From Aquabacterium sp029268225 (GTDB taxonomy: Bacteria > Pseudomonadota > Gammaproteobacteria > Burkholderiales > Burkholderiaceae_C), in contig NZ_JBBEYB010000017.1 in the NCBI RefSeq assembly GCF_037482285.1, positions 1 through 64,000 on the forward strand: a DNA stretch of 64,000 nt, in the 5' to 3' direction. The notes beneath the pieces are model-generated. The model did not search any database and was not told the DNA's origin. It saw only the letters and a list, made by a program, of their open reading frames with translations. The first letter of the stretch is position 1. The number at the start of each line of letters is the position of its first letter. A program made the translations under genes and the position numbers. Below are positions 40,761 to 49,354 of the stretch, one piece after another.

Positions 40761-41855
40761 TCAGATCGGCAGCGCCGGCCCCTCATGGCCGAGCAGCGCG
40801 ATCGCGCCACTGCCGCGCGTCTCGTACAGGTCCACCCGGTCCACCTGGGGCAGCACCTTGCGTGCTTCGCGCAAGACCCAGTGCGAGAGCGAGGCGGTGT
40901 CGCAGTCCTCCAAGCCCGGCAACTCGTGCAGCGGGTGGTGGTCCAGCGCCTTGAAGATGGGATTGAAGCGGTCTTTCACATCGCCGAAGTCCACCGTCCA
41001 GCCCATCACCGCGTCCAGCGGCGCCGACAGGTGCAGGCGCAGCGTGTAGGTGTGGCCGTGGATGTGGGCCAGCGGGTCATCGCTCGGCGCGTGGCGCAGG
41101 AAGAGGGCGCTGTCGAGCGTCATCTCCTTCCAGATGCGGTAGTCCGTGCCATTGAAATTGGCCCCGCACGAACCGGTTTCGTACACCGTGACCCACGACA
41201 GTTCGGGCAGCACCGCCTTCAGGCGCGTCCACAACCAGCCCGCCAGCACCTCGCTGGTGGGGTTGTCCAGACCATCGATGGCGTTCAGATAACGGTGGTG
41301 CAGCTGGTAATGGAAGGGCGCCCAGATGGCGTCCAGGTGGTCGTAGTCGATGCTCAGGTCGCGCCCGCCGGCATCCTGGTTGGCGTGCACGATGACCTCG
41401 AAGCCGTGGCCATGCAGGCGCCCGCACTTGTGCCCCATCGGCACATTGGGCAGCTTGTGGGCCGATTCAAACCGGTAACGCCGCCACACATGGGCCTGGT
41501 CCTGCCCGTCCAGGTCCACACCCTGGTCGGCCGTGCTCTGGATGCCCACCTGGGTCAGACCCGGCACCGCCAGCTGGTCACGCAGCCAGCGCGCCAGGTT
41601 CTCGTCGGTGGGCAGAGGCAGGATGTCGTTGAGCAGGCGGTAGTCAAGCTGGGCCGTGCAGGCCTGCAGGCGCTGCTGCAAGGCGGCCACCTCGCCACCG
41701 GGGTAAGGCGCCCAGCCGTCGGGCAGGTCGGCGCGCACCTGGGCGACAAAGCTGTGACCATGCAGACGGTGGCTGCGGTGGTCCGACGGCAACACGCCGA
41801 CCTGGCGGGCCGACTCGAAGCCGCTGGAGGCGGCGTGCAGGGTGGTCAAGCTCAT
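40761..41855 (-). CDS. Triple-domain QueD/PTPS-like protein
   Basis: This 364-residue protein has three consecutive 6-carboxytetrahydropterin-synthase-like (T-fold) units. Unit 2 (about 125-235) looks catalytically complete: FESAHKLPNVPMGHKCGRLH with the catalytic Cys144 and the HGH zinc motif, then LDNPTSEVLAGWLW. Unit 1 (10-115) keeps HRLHGHSF but has no Cys, and unit 3 (245-350) keeps HIHGHTYTLRLH, GWTVDFGDVK and a C-terminal YETRGSG. QueD makes 6-carboxytetrahydropterin for queuosine. Single-domain QueD is about 120 residues, so this fusion is unusual. It is the last gene of a minus-strand set with the acuI-like gene. Confidence 0.85.
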   Translation of the reverse strand: MSLTTLHAASSGFESARQVGVLPSDHRSHRLHGHSFVAQVRADLPDGWAPYPGGEVAALQQRLQACTAQLDYRLLNDILPLPTDENLARWLRDQLAVPGLTQVGIQSTADQGVDLDGQDQAHVWRRYRFESAHKLPNVPMGHKCGRLHGHGFEVIVHANQDAGGRDLSIDYDHLDAIWAPFHYQLHHRYLNAIDGLDNPTSEVLAGWLWTRLKAVLPELSWVTVYETGSCGANFNGTDYRIWKEMTLDSALFLRHAPSDDPLAHIHGHTYTLRLHLSAPLDAVMGWTVDFGDVKDRFNPIFKALDHHPLHELPGLEDCDTASLSHWVLREARKVLPQVDRVDLYETRGSGAIALLGHEGPALPI

Positions 41856-41875
41856 GGCCGCTCAGACTTTCTCGC

Positions 41876-42859
41876 TCAGGCGTTCACGTCCACCACCACG
41901 CGGCCGCGCACCTGACCGGCCAGCAGCTGGGGCGCCACGTCCAACGCCTCGGCCAGTCCGATGGTGCGGGTGATGGCGTCGAGGTGGCTCACCTCCAGGT
42001 CGGTGGCCAGACGCTGCCAGGCTTGCAGACGGTCGGGGCGCGGGCACATCACGCTGTCCACCCCGGCCAGGGTCACGCCCCGCAGGATGAAGGGGGCCAC
42101 GGTGGACGGGAAGTCCATGCCGCCGGCCAGACCACAGGCGGCCACGGTGCCGCGGTACTTCATCTGGGCACACACATTGGCCAGGGTGTGGCTGCCCACG
42201 GTGTCCACGGCGCCCGCCCAACGCTCCTTCGCCAGGGGCTTGCCTGGGGCGGTGAACTCGGCGCGGTCGAGCACGGTGGTCGCGCCCAGGCCCTTGAGGT
42301 AGTCGGCCTCTTGCGGACGGCCGGTCACGGCGGCCACGTTGTAGCCCAGCTTGGCGAGCAGGGAGACCGCAAAGCTGCCCACGCCGCCGGCGGCGCCAGT
42401 CACCACCACCTCACCCTGCGCGGGCGTCACGCCGTGGCGCTCCAACGCCATCACACACAACATGGCGGTGTAGCCGGCGGTGGCAATGGCCATGGCCTGC
42501 CAGGGTGTGAAGGCCGCGGGCAGCGGCACCAGCCAGTCGCCTTTCAGGCGCGCGCGCTGCGCCAGGCCGCCCCAATGGGTTTCGCCCACGCCCCAACCGT
42601 TGAGGACCACGGCATCGCCCACCTGGTAGTCAGGGTGGCTGCTGTGCTCGACGGTGCCCACCAGGTCCACACCCGGCACCATGGGAAACTTGCGCACCAC
42701 CGGCGAGCGGCCGGTGATGGCCAGGCCGTCCTTGTAGTTCAGGGTGGAATAGTCCACCCGCACGGTCACATCGCCCTCGGGCAGGGCGATGTCGTCCAGT
42801 TCGGTCAGGCCGGCGCGGTAACCCTGGTCGTCTTTCTCGATGAGGATGGCTTTGAACAT
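41876..42859 (-). CDS. AcuI/YhdH-type quinone or acrylyl-CoA reductase
   Basis: The 327-residue medium-chain reductase matches the YhdH/AcuI family, in which AcuI reduces acrylyl-CoA to propionyl-CoA with NADPH. The characteristic STLNYKDGLAITGRSPVVR, FPMVPGVDLVGTV, NGWGVGETHWGGLA and the nucleotide motif VTGAAGGVGSFAVSLLAKLG are present. The start at 42859 has an AAGGA upstream. It lies 20 bases upstream of the QueD-like gene. It could detoxify acrylyl-CoA from 3-hydroxypropionate or DMSP, or act as a general quinone reductase. No other DMSP gene is seen in this window. Confidence 0.88.
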   Translation of the reverse strand: MFKAILIEKDDQGYRAGLTELDDIALPEGDVTVRVDYSTLNYKDGLAITGRSPVVRKFPMVPGVDLVGTVEHSSHPDYQVGDAVVLNGWGVGETHWGGLAQRARLKGDWLVPLPAAFTPWQAMAIATAGYTAMLCVMALERHGVTPAQGEVVVTGAAGGVGSFAVSLLAKLGYNVAAVTGRPQEADYLKGLGATTVLDRAEFTAPGKPLAKERWAGAVDTVGSHTLANVCAQMKYRGTVAACGLAGGMDFPSTVAPFILRGVTLAGVDSVMCPRPDRLQAWQRLATDLEVSHLDAITRTIGLAEALDVAPQLLAGQVRGRVVVDVNA

Positions 42860-42919
42860 GTGGGGCGTCCTTTCAGAAGCCGCCAGCATAGCGCGGCCCC
42901 CACGCGTTGGGGGTGCAGA

Positions 42920-43894
42920 TCAGCGCCAGGCGTGGGGACAACGCCCAGCAGGGGCGCCCGCGGGCGCCGCGCCCTCATCCGATGGGGGCACCACCGCACC
43001 TTCGGCGCGCTGCAGGTGCACCGGCTGGAGCTGCTCGATGCGGTAACGGTTGCCCGGGTAGGTGCGGTTGGGCGTGTCGGCCAGGCGCAGCGGGTAGGCG
43101 CCCAGGCGGGTGCCACGGCGCAGCCAGCCATAGGTGCGCAGGCTGCCGCGCACCAGTGCCGCGAACCAGCGGGGTGGCCGACGCGCGCCCACCGCATTCA
43201 AGAACAGCTCATCATCGTCGAACAGGCTGTAAACCACCCAGGGCACCAGGCCCCGCAGCGGCGCCGGCAGCCAGGCCTGCCCCACCCGCAAGGTGTCTTG
43301 GGCGACCTGGGCGCTGGCGGCGCAGGGCTTGAAATGGCGCTGCTTGTAGCCCTCGATGAAGGCATCGAAGGCGGCGCGGGTGGGGGGGATGTCGCGCAGG
43401 CCCATGCGCCGGCCGATCTCGGTCCAGAACAGGAAGCCGGCTTCGCGCTCGTGCGCGGTCATGGGCCGGCGCGCGTACACCTTGCTCCAGCGCAGCGGAA
43501 ACTCGATGAAGGTCCACAGCACGAACAGGTAGTCGTCGTTGGGGATGCGGTAGTGCGCATGCGTGCGGTTGATGCGGTCGAGCGCCTGCGCGCCCACCTC
43601 GCTGTCCCAGCCCGCCTCCAGAAAATGGCCGATCAGCAGGCGGGTGTCGTCGTAGCGCTTTTGACCGTGCTCACGGAACTCGCCGGTACGGTTCAGCAGA
43701 GTCGAGACCGAGTCACTGCCATAGGTGTAGAACAGCGCCAACTCCAGCGCGCGCTGCATGTCCCAGGCCATGTCGTACTGGCCCATCAGGCGCACGATGC
43801 GCTGGCAATCGGCACGCGCATCCAGCGCGGCGATGGTGCGCGCCACCTCGGGATCGGGGAACAGGCCCCAGCGCTTGCGAAACGGTTCGGACAT
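42920..43894 (-). CDS. Oxygenase MpaB / rubber-oxygenase catalytic-domain protein
   Basis: The 324-residue protein matches the large DUF2236/MpaB family, which includes latex clearing protein (Lcp) and the ER-bound MpaB oxygenase that cuts terpenoid side chains using a b-type heme. Helix-rich segments such as ALELALFYTYGSDSVS, DDYLFVLWTFIEFPLRWS and EREAGFLFWTEIGRRMGL are typical. The start at 43894 has a GGAG about ten bases upstream. It is a soluble family member with no signal peptide. An aliphatic or isoprenoid substrate is possible, but the function is not known. It shares the strand with acuI and the QueD-like gene. Confidence 0.82.
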   Translation of the reverse strand: MSEPFRKRWGLFPDPEVARTIAALDARADCQRIVRLMGQYDMAWDMQRALELALFYTYGSDSVSTLLNRTGEFREHGQKRYDDTRLLIGHFLEAGWDSEVGAQALDRINRTHAHYRIPNDDYLFVLWTFIEFPLRWSKVYARRPMTAHEREAGFLFWTEIGRRMGLRDIPPTRAAFDAFIEGYKQRHFKPCAASAQVAQDTLRVGQAWLPAPLRGLVPWVVYSLFDDDELFLNAVGARRPPRWFAALVRGSLRTYGWLRRGTRLGAYPLRLADTPNRTYPGNRYRIEQLQPVHLQRAEGAVVPPSDEGAAPAGAPAGRCPHAWR

Positions 43895-44310
43895 GGTGAC
43901 GGCTCCCTGGCTCCTGGTGTGCCCCGCAGTGTCGCCGGTGCCCCGCGCCATGTCGCCCCCACGCCTGCCACCAGCGGGATGCCACGGGGAGAAAAGACGC
44001 CACCGACGGGACACCCTCACACACCAGGGAATACCCTGATCTCTCACTCAAGCTCCCGCCCGGCAACAGGCAGACCGGTCGCGGCACAGGCATACTCTCG
44101 CCCTCGCTCGCGCCCTGCGGCACGGCCCCACATGACGGCGGCCTGTCTCCACCCTGGGGCGATCAGGGGCATTCGCCCCCGTCCAACGAATCATTGCGAC
44201 GGCGCAAAATCCAACCCCTCCGACGTAATACAGTCGAGGCCGTCCTGTGCCGCCGCGTCCCGTCCGCGCCCGCACACCGCGGCCCGTTCAACCCCTCTCA
44301 TTTGCTTGTC
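43895..44310. other. Divergent upstream region of nrdJ
   Basis: No gene is seen in these 416 bases. GGGGCGA...TCGCCCC (44156-44179) is a 7-bp stem with a 10-base loop. A TAATAC at about 44228 could be a -10 element, without a well-spaced -35 that I could see. I looked for a cobalamin riboswitch B12 box and for NrdR-type boxes upstream of nrdJ and found neither. Confidence 0.4.
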
Positions 44311-46821
44311 ATGACCCACACCACCGCTCTCGCGCTCCCGCCCCAAGAGGCCTCCGTTGACGTCCTGCTGGAGAAGTACGCCGAGCCCGGTGAGACCTCG
44401 GTCGATGACGTGCGCCGCCGCGTCGCCAAGGGTCTGGCCACCATCGAAAAGACCCCGCAAGCTCAGCAGAAGTGGGAAGCCACCTTCTACGAAGCCCAGC
44501 GTGACCTGGGCGTGGTGATGGGCGGGCGCATCAACGCCGCCGCCGGCCTGGCCGACACCGCCGCCACCCTGATCAACTGCTTCGTGCAACCGGTGGGCGA
44601 CGCGATGATCGGCGCCGACGGTCAGATCGGCATCATGGACGCCGCCTCGCAGGCCGCCGAAACCATGCGCCGTGGCGGTGGCGTGGGCTACAACTTCAGC
44701 GCCATCCGTCCCAAGGGCGGCTGGGTCAAGAAGACCAACTCGCGTGCCTCGGGCCCGGTCAGCTTCATGAAGGTGTTCGACCAGGTCTGCCAGACGGTCG
44801 AATCCGCCGGCGCCCGCCGTGGCGCGCAGATGGGCGTGCTCAACGTCTCGCACCCCGACATCGAGGATTTCATCGTCGCCAAGCGCACGCCCGGCACCCT
44901 GAACAACTTCAACGTGTCGGTCGGCATCGTCGAAGGCTTCATGGAAGCCCTGGCCGCCGACGGCGACTGGGAACTGGTGCACGCCGCCCAGCCTCACCCC
45001 GAAGTACCCGACACCTACCAGCGCGAAGACGGCCTGTGGGTCTACAAGGTGGTCAAGGCCCGCCACCTGTGGGACACCATCATGAAGTCGACCTACGACT
45101 TCGCCGAGCCTGGCGTGCTCTTCCTCAACCGCATCAACGAGGAAAACAACCTCGCCTACTGCGAAACCATCGAGGCCACCAACCCCTGCGGCGAGCAGGC
45201 CCTGCCCGCCTACGGCTGCTGCGACCTGGGCTCGATCAACCTGGTCAGCCACGTGCGCAACGCCTTCGAGCCGAACGCCAGCTTTGACTTCGCCTCCTTC
45301 GAGCAAGGCATTGCCGTGGCCGTGCGCATGCTCGACAACGTGCTGGACGCCACCGTGTGGCCGCTGAAAGAGCAAGGCACCGAGTCGGCCGCCAAGCGCC
45401 GCATCGGCCTGGGCTTCCTGGGCCTGGGCGACGCCCTGGTGATGATGGGCCTGCGCTACGACAGCCCCGAAGGCCGTGACATGGCTGCCAAGATTTCGGC
45501 CACGCTGCGCGACGCCGCCTACACTGCCTCGGTGGAGCTGGCCAAGGAACGCGGCCCCTTCCCGCTGTTCAACGCCGACCAGTACCTCAACACCGGTGCG
45601 TTCGCCAAGCGCCTGCCCGAGAAGCTGCGCAAGGAGATCCGCAAGCACGGCCTGCGCAACTCGCACCTGCTGTCGATCGCGCCCACCGGCACCATCACGC
45701 TGGCTTTTGCCGACAACGCCACCAACGGCATCGAGCCTGCCTTCTCGTGGACCTACAACCGCAAGAAGCGCATGCCCGACGGCGGCCACCGCATCTACGC
45801 CGTGGAAGACCACGCCTACCGCGTCTACCTGAGCCGTGGCGGTGACCCCAAGAACCTGCCCGACGCCTTCGTGTCGGCCCAGGACATGAGCGCCATCGCC
45901 CACGTGGAAATGGTCGCGGCCGTGGCCCCCTTCATCGACGCGGCCATCTCCAAGACCATCAACGTCCCAGCCGACTACCCCTTCGCCGACTTTGCCGACC
46001 TGTACCTGCAGGCCTACCGCATGGGCCTGAAGGGCATCACCACCTACCGCCCCAACGCCACACTGGGCGCCGTGCTGTCGGTGGACACGCCCGCTGCCGC
46101 ACCGGCCGCAGGCACCGCTCCGGCTGGCGCGGGTCGCAACGACGACGATCCGCTGCGCAAGCAGTTCGACTCGCGTCCGATGGGCGACCTCGAAGGCATC
46201 ACCTCCAAGGTCGAGTACATGACGTTTGAGGGCAAGCAGGCCGTCTACGTCACCGTGAACTTCCTGCGCGTGCAAGGCACGATCGACGGCAAGGAAGTCA
46301 CCATCGAGCGCCCGATCGAGTTCTTCATCCCCGGCGGCCAGACCTCGGACGGCCAGCAGTGGATCACCTCGAGCATGCGCCTGCTGTCGATGGTGGGTCA
46401 GTCCGGTGGCTCGGTGGCCAAGGCCGTCGCCTCGATGCGCAAGGTGGTGTGGGACAAGGGGCCGGTCCGCTTCGGCATGATCGAGCGCGCCGACGGCACC
46501 GTGGCCCCGCGCTTCCACGACTCCGACGTGGCCGCCATCGGCTTCGCGCTGCAGCAGATCCTGGCCAAGCGTGGCTTCCTGGACGCCGAAGGCAACCAGG
46601 TCCCGGCCCTGCAACTGGCCGCCCGCCTGGCACGCCGTGACGAAGAGCTGGGCCACCACCTGCAGCCCACCGACTACAGCATCACGGCGTCGAGCGGCAA
46701 CAACGGCCACACCGTGCCCAACTCGGGCAAGAAGTGCCCCGAGTGCGGCGCGCATGAAATGCACAAGGTCGACGGCTGCATGAAGTGCGCCAACTGTGGC
46801 GCCATCGGCAGCTGCGGCTGA
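44311..46821 (+). CDS. nrdJ: B12-dependent (class II) ribonucleotide reductase NrdJ
   Basis: The 836-residue protein makes deoxyribonucleotides with adenosylcobalamin and does not need oxygen. Active-site features seen are INCFVQP with Cys90, GGGVGYNFSAIRPKG and NPCGEQ (291-296), near the catalytic cysteines of the family. The C-terminus has two zinc-like pairs, CPEC and CMKCANC, a form of the Cys-rich tail that re-reduces the active site. The start at 44311 is chosen because upstream frame residues look random. A weak GGGGCGC hairpin follows the stop. Presence of NrdJ implies B12 uptake or synthesis elsewhere. Confidence 0.94.
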   Translation: MTHTTALALPPQEASVDVLLEKYAEPGETSVDDVRRRVAKGLATIEKTPQAQQKWEATFYEAQRDLGVVMGGRINAAAGLADTAATLINCFVQPVGDAMIGADGQIGIMDAASQAAETMRRGGGVGYNFSAIRPKGGWVKKTNSRASGPVSFMKVFDQVCQTVESAGARRGAQMGVLNVSHPDIEDFIVAKRTPGTLNNFNVSVGIVEGFMEALAADGDWELVHAAQPHPEVPDTYQREDGLWVYKVVKARHLWDTIMKSTYDFAEPGVLFLNRINEENNLAYCETIEATNPCGEQALPAYGCCDLGSINLVSHVRNAFEPNASFDFASFEQGIAVAVRMLDNVLDATVWPLKEQGTESAAKRRIGLGFLGLGDALVMMGLRYDSPEGRDMAAKISATLRDAAYTASVELAKERGPFPLFNADQYLNTGAFAKRLPEKLRKEIRKHGLRNSHLLSIAPTGTITLAFADNATNGIEPAFSWTYNRKKRMPDGGHRIYAVEDHAYRVYLSRGGDPKNLPDAFVSAQDMSAIAHVEMVAAVAPFIDAAISKTINVPADYPFADFADLYLQAYRMGLKGITTYRPNATLGAVLSVDTPAAAPAAGTAPAGAGRNDDDPLRKQFDSRPMGDLEGITSKVEYMTFEGKQAVYVTVNFLRVQGTIDGKEVTIERPIEFFIPGGQTSDGQQWITSSMRLLSMVGQSGGSVAKAVASMRKVVWDKGPVRFGMIERADGTVAPRFHDSDVAAIGFALQQILAKRGFLDAEGNQVPALQLAARLARRDEELGHHLQPTDYSITASSGNNGHTVPNSGKKCPECGAHEMHKVDGCMKCANCGAIGSCG

Positions 46822-46839
46822 TCACCTCAGCGTGATGCA

Positions 46840-46863
46840 AAAGGGGCGCTGCGGCGCCCCTTT
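46840..46863 (+). terminator. Possible terminator between nrdJ and convergent MFS gene
   Basis: AAAGGGGCGC and GCGCCCCTTT form a 10-bp stem with a 4-base loop 18 bases after the nrdJ stop. Only three T residues follow, so it is a weak terminator, though it could serve either direction. Confidence 0.5.
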
Positions 46864-46881
46864 GTGCGTCTGGATGCGCCC

Positions 46882-48111
46882 TCAGCGCCAGGCCTGCGCC
46901 ACCCGCGCATGCGTGGGCCGGCGGTCCAGCCAGGCCACCAGGGCCACGCAGCCCAGCGCCGACAACACGGTGCCGATGCCAAAGGCCCAGGCGTAACCCC
47001 AGGCATCGCCGATCAGACCGCCCACCACCCCGCCCAGGCTGCCCACCCCCACCACCACACTGGCCAGCAAGGTGAAGTCCGTGCCGGCATGGTCGGGATC
47101 GGACGCGTCCATCATCAAGGCGAACAGCGCCACCGTGGCCATCGTGCCGACCACGCCCTCGGCCACCGTGGCCCACCACAGCCAGCCCATGCCGCCCCAG
47201 CCCAGCGCGATCGCCAGGTACAGCACAAAGGTCAGCGACTGGCCCAACCCCGTCCACAGCATGGCGGTGCGCCGGTTCACCCGCACCATCAAGAGCCCAC
47301 CCAGGACCGCCCCCAACAGGCTGGCACCGGAGCCCACGGCGCCCTTCATCAGCGCAATCGTCTCCTTGCTGGCGCCCTGGTCACTGACAAAGGGCGTGAT
47401 CAGGCTGCTGACCATCTGATCGCCCAGACGAAAGCACACCACCAGCGCGGCACACGCCAGCATGCCCGGCGTCAGAGCCCGGTGCCACCAGCCCAGGGCC
47501 AGTTGCCCGAGCGTCGGATGCGGCAGCGCCATGTCGCTCGCCTGTGGATGGGCCGGGCGCGTCGGCTCCTGCATGCGCCACACCGGCCAGGTGCTCAGCG
47601 CCAGCAAGGCCGCCATCACGACGAACACCCACCGTCCATCGCTGCGCGCCCACAGCCACAACAGACCCCCCCCCCCCAGAATCATGCCAAGGCGATAAGC
47701 CCCCACCTGGATGGCATTGGCCAGGCCTCGTTCACGCGCCGCCAACAGGCGCACGGCCAGGCCATCGGTCACAATGTCCTGCGTGGCAGCCAGCAGGTTG
47801 AACACCAGCACGGCCAGCAGCAGGCCCTGGTGGGTGGGGCTCAGGTCCAAGGCGGCCAAGACCAGCGCCGCCACCACCGAGGCCCCTTGCAAACCCAGCA
47901 ACCAGGTGCGACGCGCGCCGTGATGATCCACCCAGGGCGCCCACAGGAACTTGAGCAACCAGGGCAAAGCCAACACCTGCAAGAGCCCGATGGCCGTGAG
48001 CGACCAACCCGCCTCACGCATCAACACCGGCAAGGCCAAGGTGAAAAAGCCAAAGGGCAGCCCCTGGGCGGCGTACAGACTGGACAGCAAGGCAAGGGGG
48101 TGGCGTGACAT
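46882..48111 (-). CDS. MFS transporter, AmpG/RhtX-like
   Basis: The 409-residue protein has about 12 membrane helices. The start AAQGLPFGFFTLALPVLMRE and LPWLLKFLWAPWVDHHG match the AmpG/RhtX group, which includes muropeptide permeases and siderophore importers. The DIVTDGLAVRLL segment is typical of the group. Substrate is open. An unusual feature is a run of 12 G bases on the coding strand (47677-47666) that codes for Gly146-149; one slip would put the gene out of frame. The start at 48111 has no strong ribosome-binding site. A 9-bp inverted repeat lies upstream at 48175-48205. Confidence 0.85.
   Translation of the reverse strand: MSRHPLALLSSLYAAQGLPFGFFTLALPVLMREAGWSLTAIGLLQVLALPWLLKFLWAPWVDHHGARRTWLLGLQGASVVAALVLAALDLSPTHQGLLLAVLVFNLLAATQDIVTDGLAVRLLAARERGLANAIQVGAYRLGMILGGGGLLWLWARSDGRWVFVVMAALLALSTWPVWRMQEPTRPAHPQASDMALPHPTLGQLALGWWHRALTPGMLACAALVVCFRLGDQMVSSLITPFVSDQGASKETIALMKGAVGSGASLLGAVLGGLLMVRVNRRTAMLWTGLGQSLTFVLYLAIALGWGGMGWLWWATVAEGVVGTMATVALFALMMDASDPDHAGTDFTLLASVVVGVGSLGGVVGGLIGDAWGYAWAFGIGTVLSALGCVALVAWLDRRPTHARVAQAWR
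47666..47677 (-). repeat. Homopolymer of 12 G in the MFS coding sequence
   Basis: The plus strand has 12 consecutive C; the minus coding strand reads CTG, then GGG GGG GGG, then GGT for Leu145 to Gly149. Such long tracts are known slipped-strand phase-variation sites in other bacteria; here this is inference only. Confidence 0.85.
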
Positions 48112-48174
48112 GGGCCCGGGACGAAGATCGCAACCCTGGCATGGTGGCAGATTCTGTGATGCGCGCACGGGCAC

Positions 48175-48205
48175 CCGAAATCCGCCACGATTTCTCGGAT
48201 TTCGG
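48175..48205. promoter_or_regulatory. 9-bp inverted repeat in the MFS promoter region
   Basis: CCGAAATCC (48175-48183) and GGATTTCGG (48197-48205) form perfect 9-bp arms 13 bases apart, 22 bases centre to centre. They lie between the MFS gene and a divergent secreted-protein gene and could be a dimer operator. Confidence 0.45.
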
Positions 48206-48286
48206 ACATGCGGGGGCTGTGCAAGCCGCGGGCGTGGTGGCAAGCTGAGCAGCATGTAAGCAGGTGTGACGCGTGCAGGAGGTGCC

Positions 48287-48868
48287 ATGAAGCGTTCCTC
48301 GACACTCCGCCGACTCGGCTGGGCTTGGGCCGCCACGGTTTGCGTGGGCAGCGCCAGCGCAGCCTGGATGCCCGATGCGCCGGAATCGGACAGCTGGACG
48401 GCCTTGCCCCCCTCGCCGGTGACCGCGCTCGTGCATGCGGAAGCCGCCTGCAGCAGCGCCACCCTCGGCGAAGCGGTGCAACTCATCTATGCGCACGATG
48501 CGCCCGAACAGGCATGGGCCCTGGCGCAGCGTTGCACCCAGGAAGCGCGCCAACAAGGTCACGCCGTCAAACGCCTGATCGCCGTGCGCATCCAGGCGCT
48601 GATCGCCATGCGCTTTCGGGATCTGGAGACCCTGCAGGCCGCCGGCCAAGCCCTGATCGAGCAGCGTGTCTTGCCCGAGTACGTCCCCGATGGTCACATG
48701 TGCCTGGCGTTCACCTGTCTGGCCCAGGGCGACACCCAGTGCGCCCGCACCCACCTGACCCAGGCCCGCGCCCAGTTCACCGCCTTGCAGATTCCGCATG
48801 CCCTGGACCAGCTGGTGCCTCTGGAGCAGGCCCTGCTGCACATGGAGGCCGCCGACCCCTCACCCTGA
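48287..48868 (+). CDS. Exported helical-repeat protein, unknown function
   Basis: The 193-residue protein has a signal peptide (RRLGWAWAATVCVGSASAAW) and a helical body with TPR-like spacing (AWALAQRCTQEARQQG, LETLQAAGQALIEQ, ARTHLTQARAQFTAL). An AGGAGG four bases before the ATG marks the start. Four cysteines in the mature protein may form disulfides. It is divergent from the MFS gene. No named family was recognised. Confidence 0.8.
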   Translation: MKRSSTLRRLGWAWAATVCVGSASAAWMPDAPESDSWTALPPSPVTALVHAEAACSSATLGEAVQLIYAHDAPEQAWALAQRCTQEARQQGHAVKRLIAVRIQALIAMRFRDLETLQAAGQALIEQRVLPEYVPDGHMCLAFTCLAQGDTQCARTHLTQARAQFTALQIPHALDQLVPLEQALLHMEAADPSP

Positions 48869-48908
48869 CAGGACAAGCACCACGGTGTGTGCGCCGTGGG
48901 GCCTGGCC

Positions 48909-49238
48909 TCACAGTGGCTCGTCGCTGTCGGGCATGGGGTAAGAGTCGGCCTTGTAGTTGGGGCCCTTCATCAGCATGACGATGCCGCAACCGATGGCCA
49001 CCGTCAGCACCAGGGTCCAGTGCAGGATGACCAGGCCGATCATGATGAACTCGAAGCGCATGACGGCGGGATCGCGGGCGCCATTGGGCTGCTCAGGATA
49101 GAACAGCCAGGTGGCTCCGGCCAGCACCAGGGGCAGCGCAGTGCCCACGGCCCAGATCCAGGGCAGCTTCTTCCAGATGGCCCACTCCCACCCCGCGGGG
49201 GAGCGGATCGAGTGCGGGTCTTTCTTGAGCCAGGACAT
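48909..49238 (-). CDS. Conserved-looking small membrane protein
   Basis: The 109-residue protein has two membrane helices (WIWAVGTALPLVLAGATWLF, about 33-52, and MIGLVILHWTLVLTVAIGCG, about 71-90). A soluble N-terminus (MSWLKKDPHSIRS) precedes a charged acidic C-terminus (YPMPDSDEPL). No named family was recognised. It is convergent with the TPR-like gene and divergent from the phytase-like lipoprotein gene. Confidence 0.75.
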   Translation of the reverse strand: MSWLKKDPHSIRSPAGWEWAIWKKLPWIWAVGTALPLVLAGATWLFYPEQPNGARDPAVMRFEFIMIGLVILHWTLVLTVAIGCGIVMLMKGPNYKADSYPMPDSDEPL

Positions 49239-49354
49239 GCCTTGATTGGGCCACAAAGGGCCAAGCCTGTCGCCAATTGTTCAAGAAACAGTCACGGCAT
49301 TTTCACGACAGCCACCTACCTTCCGACGGTTTGTTCCACTTTGTGACTGCCGTC

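Noticed and set aside
43895..44310. Cobalamin riboswitch upstream of nrdJ
   Set aside because: No B12-box-like sequence or typical core was found; only a short GC hairpin is present.
44191..46764. Very long minus-strand frame opposite nrdJ
   Set aside because: Low-complexity Gly/Val/His-rich translation and full overlap with a clear NrdJ; a shadow of codon bias.
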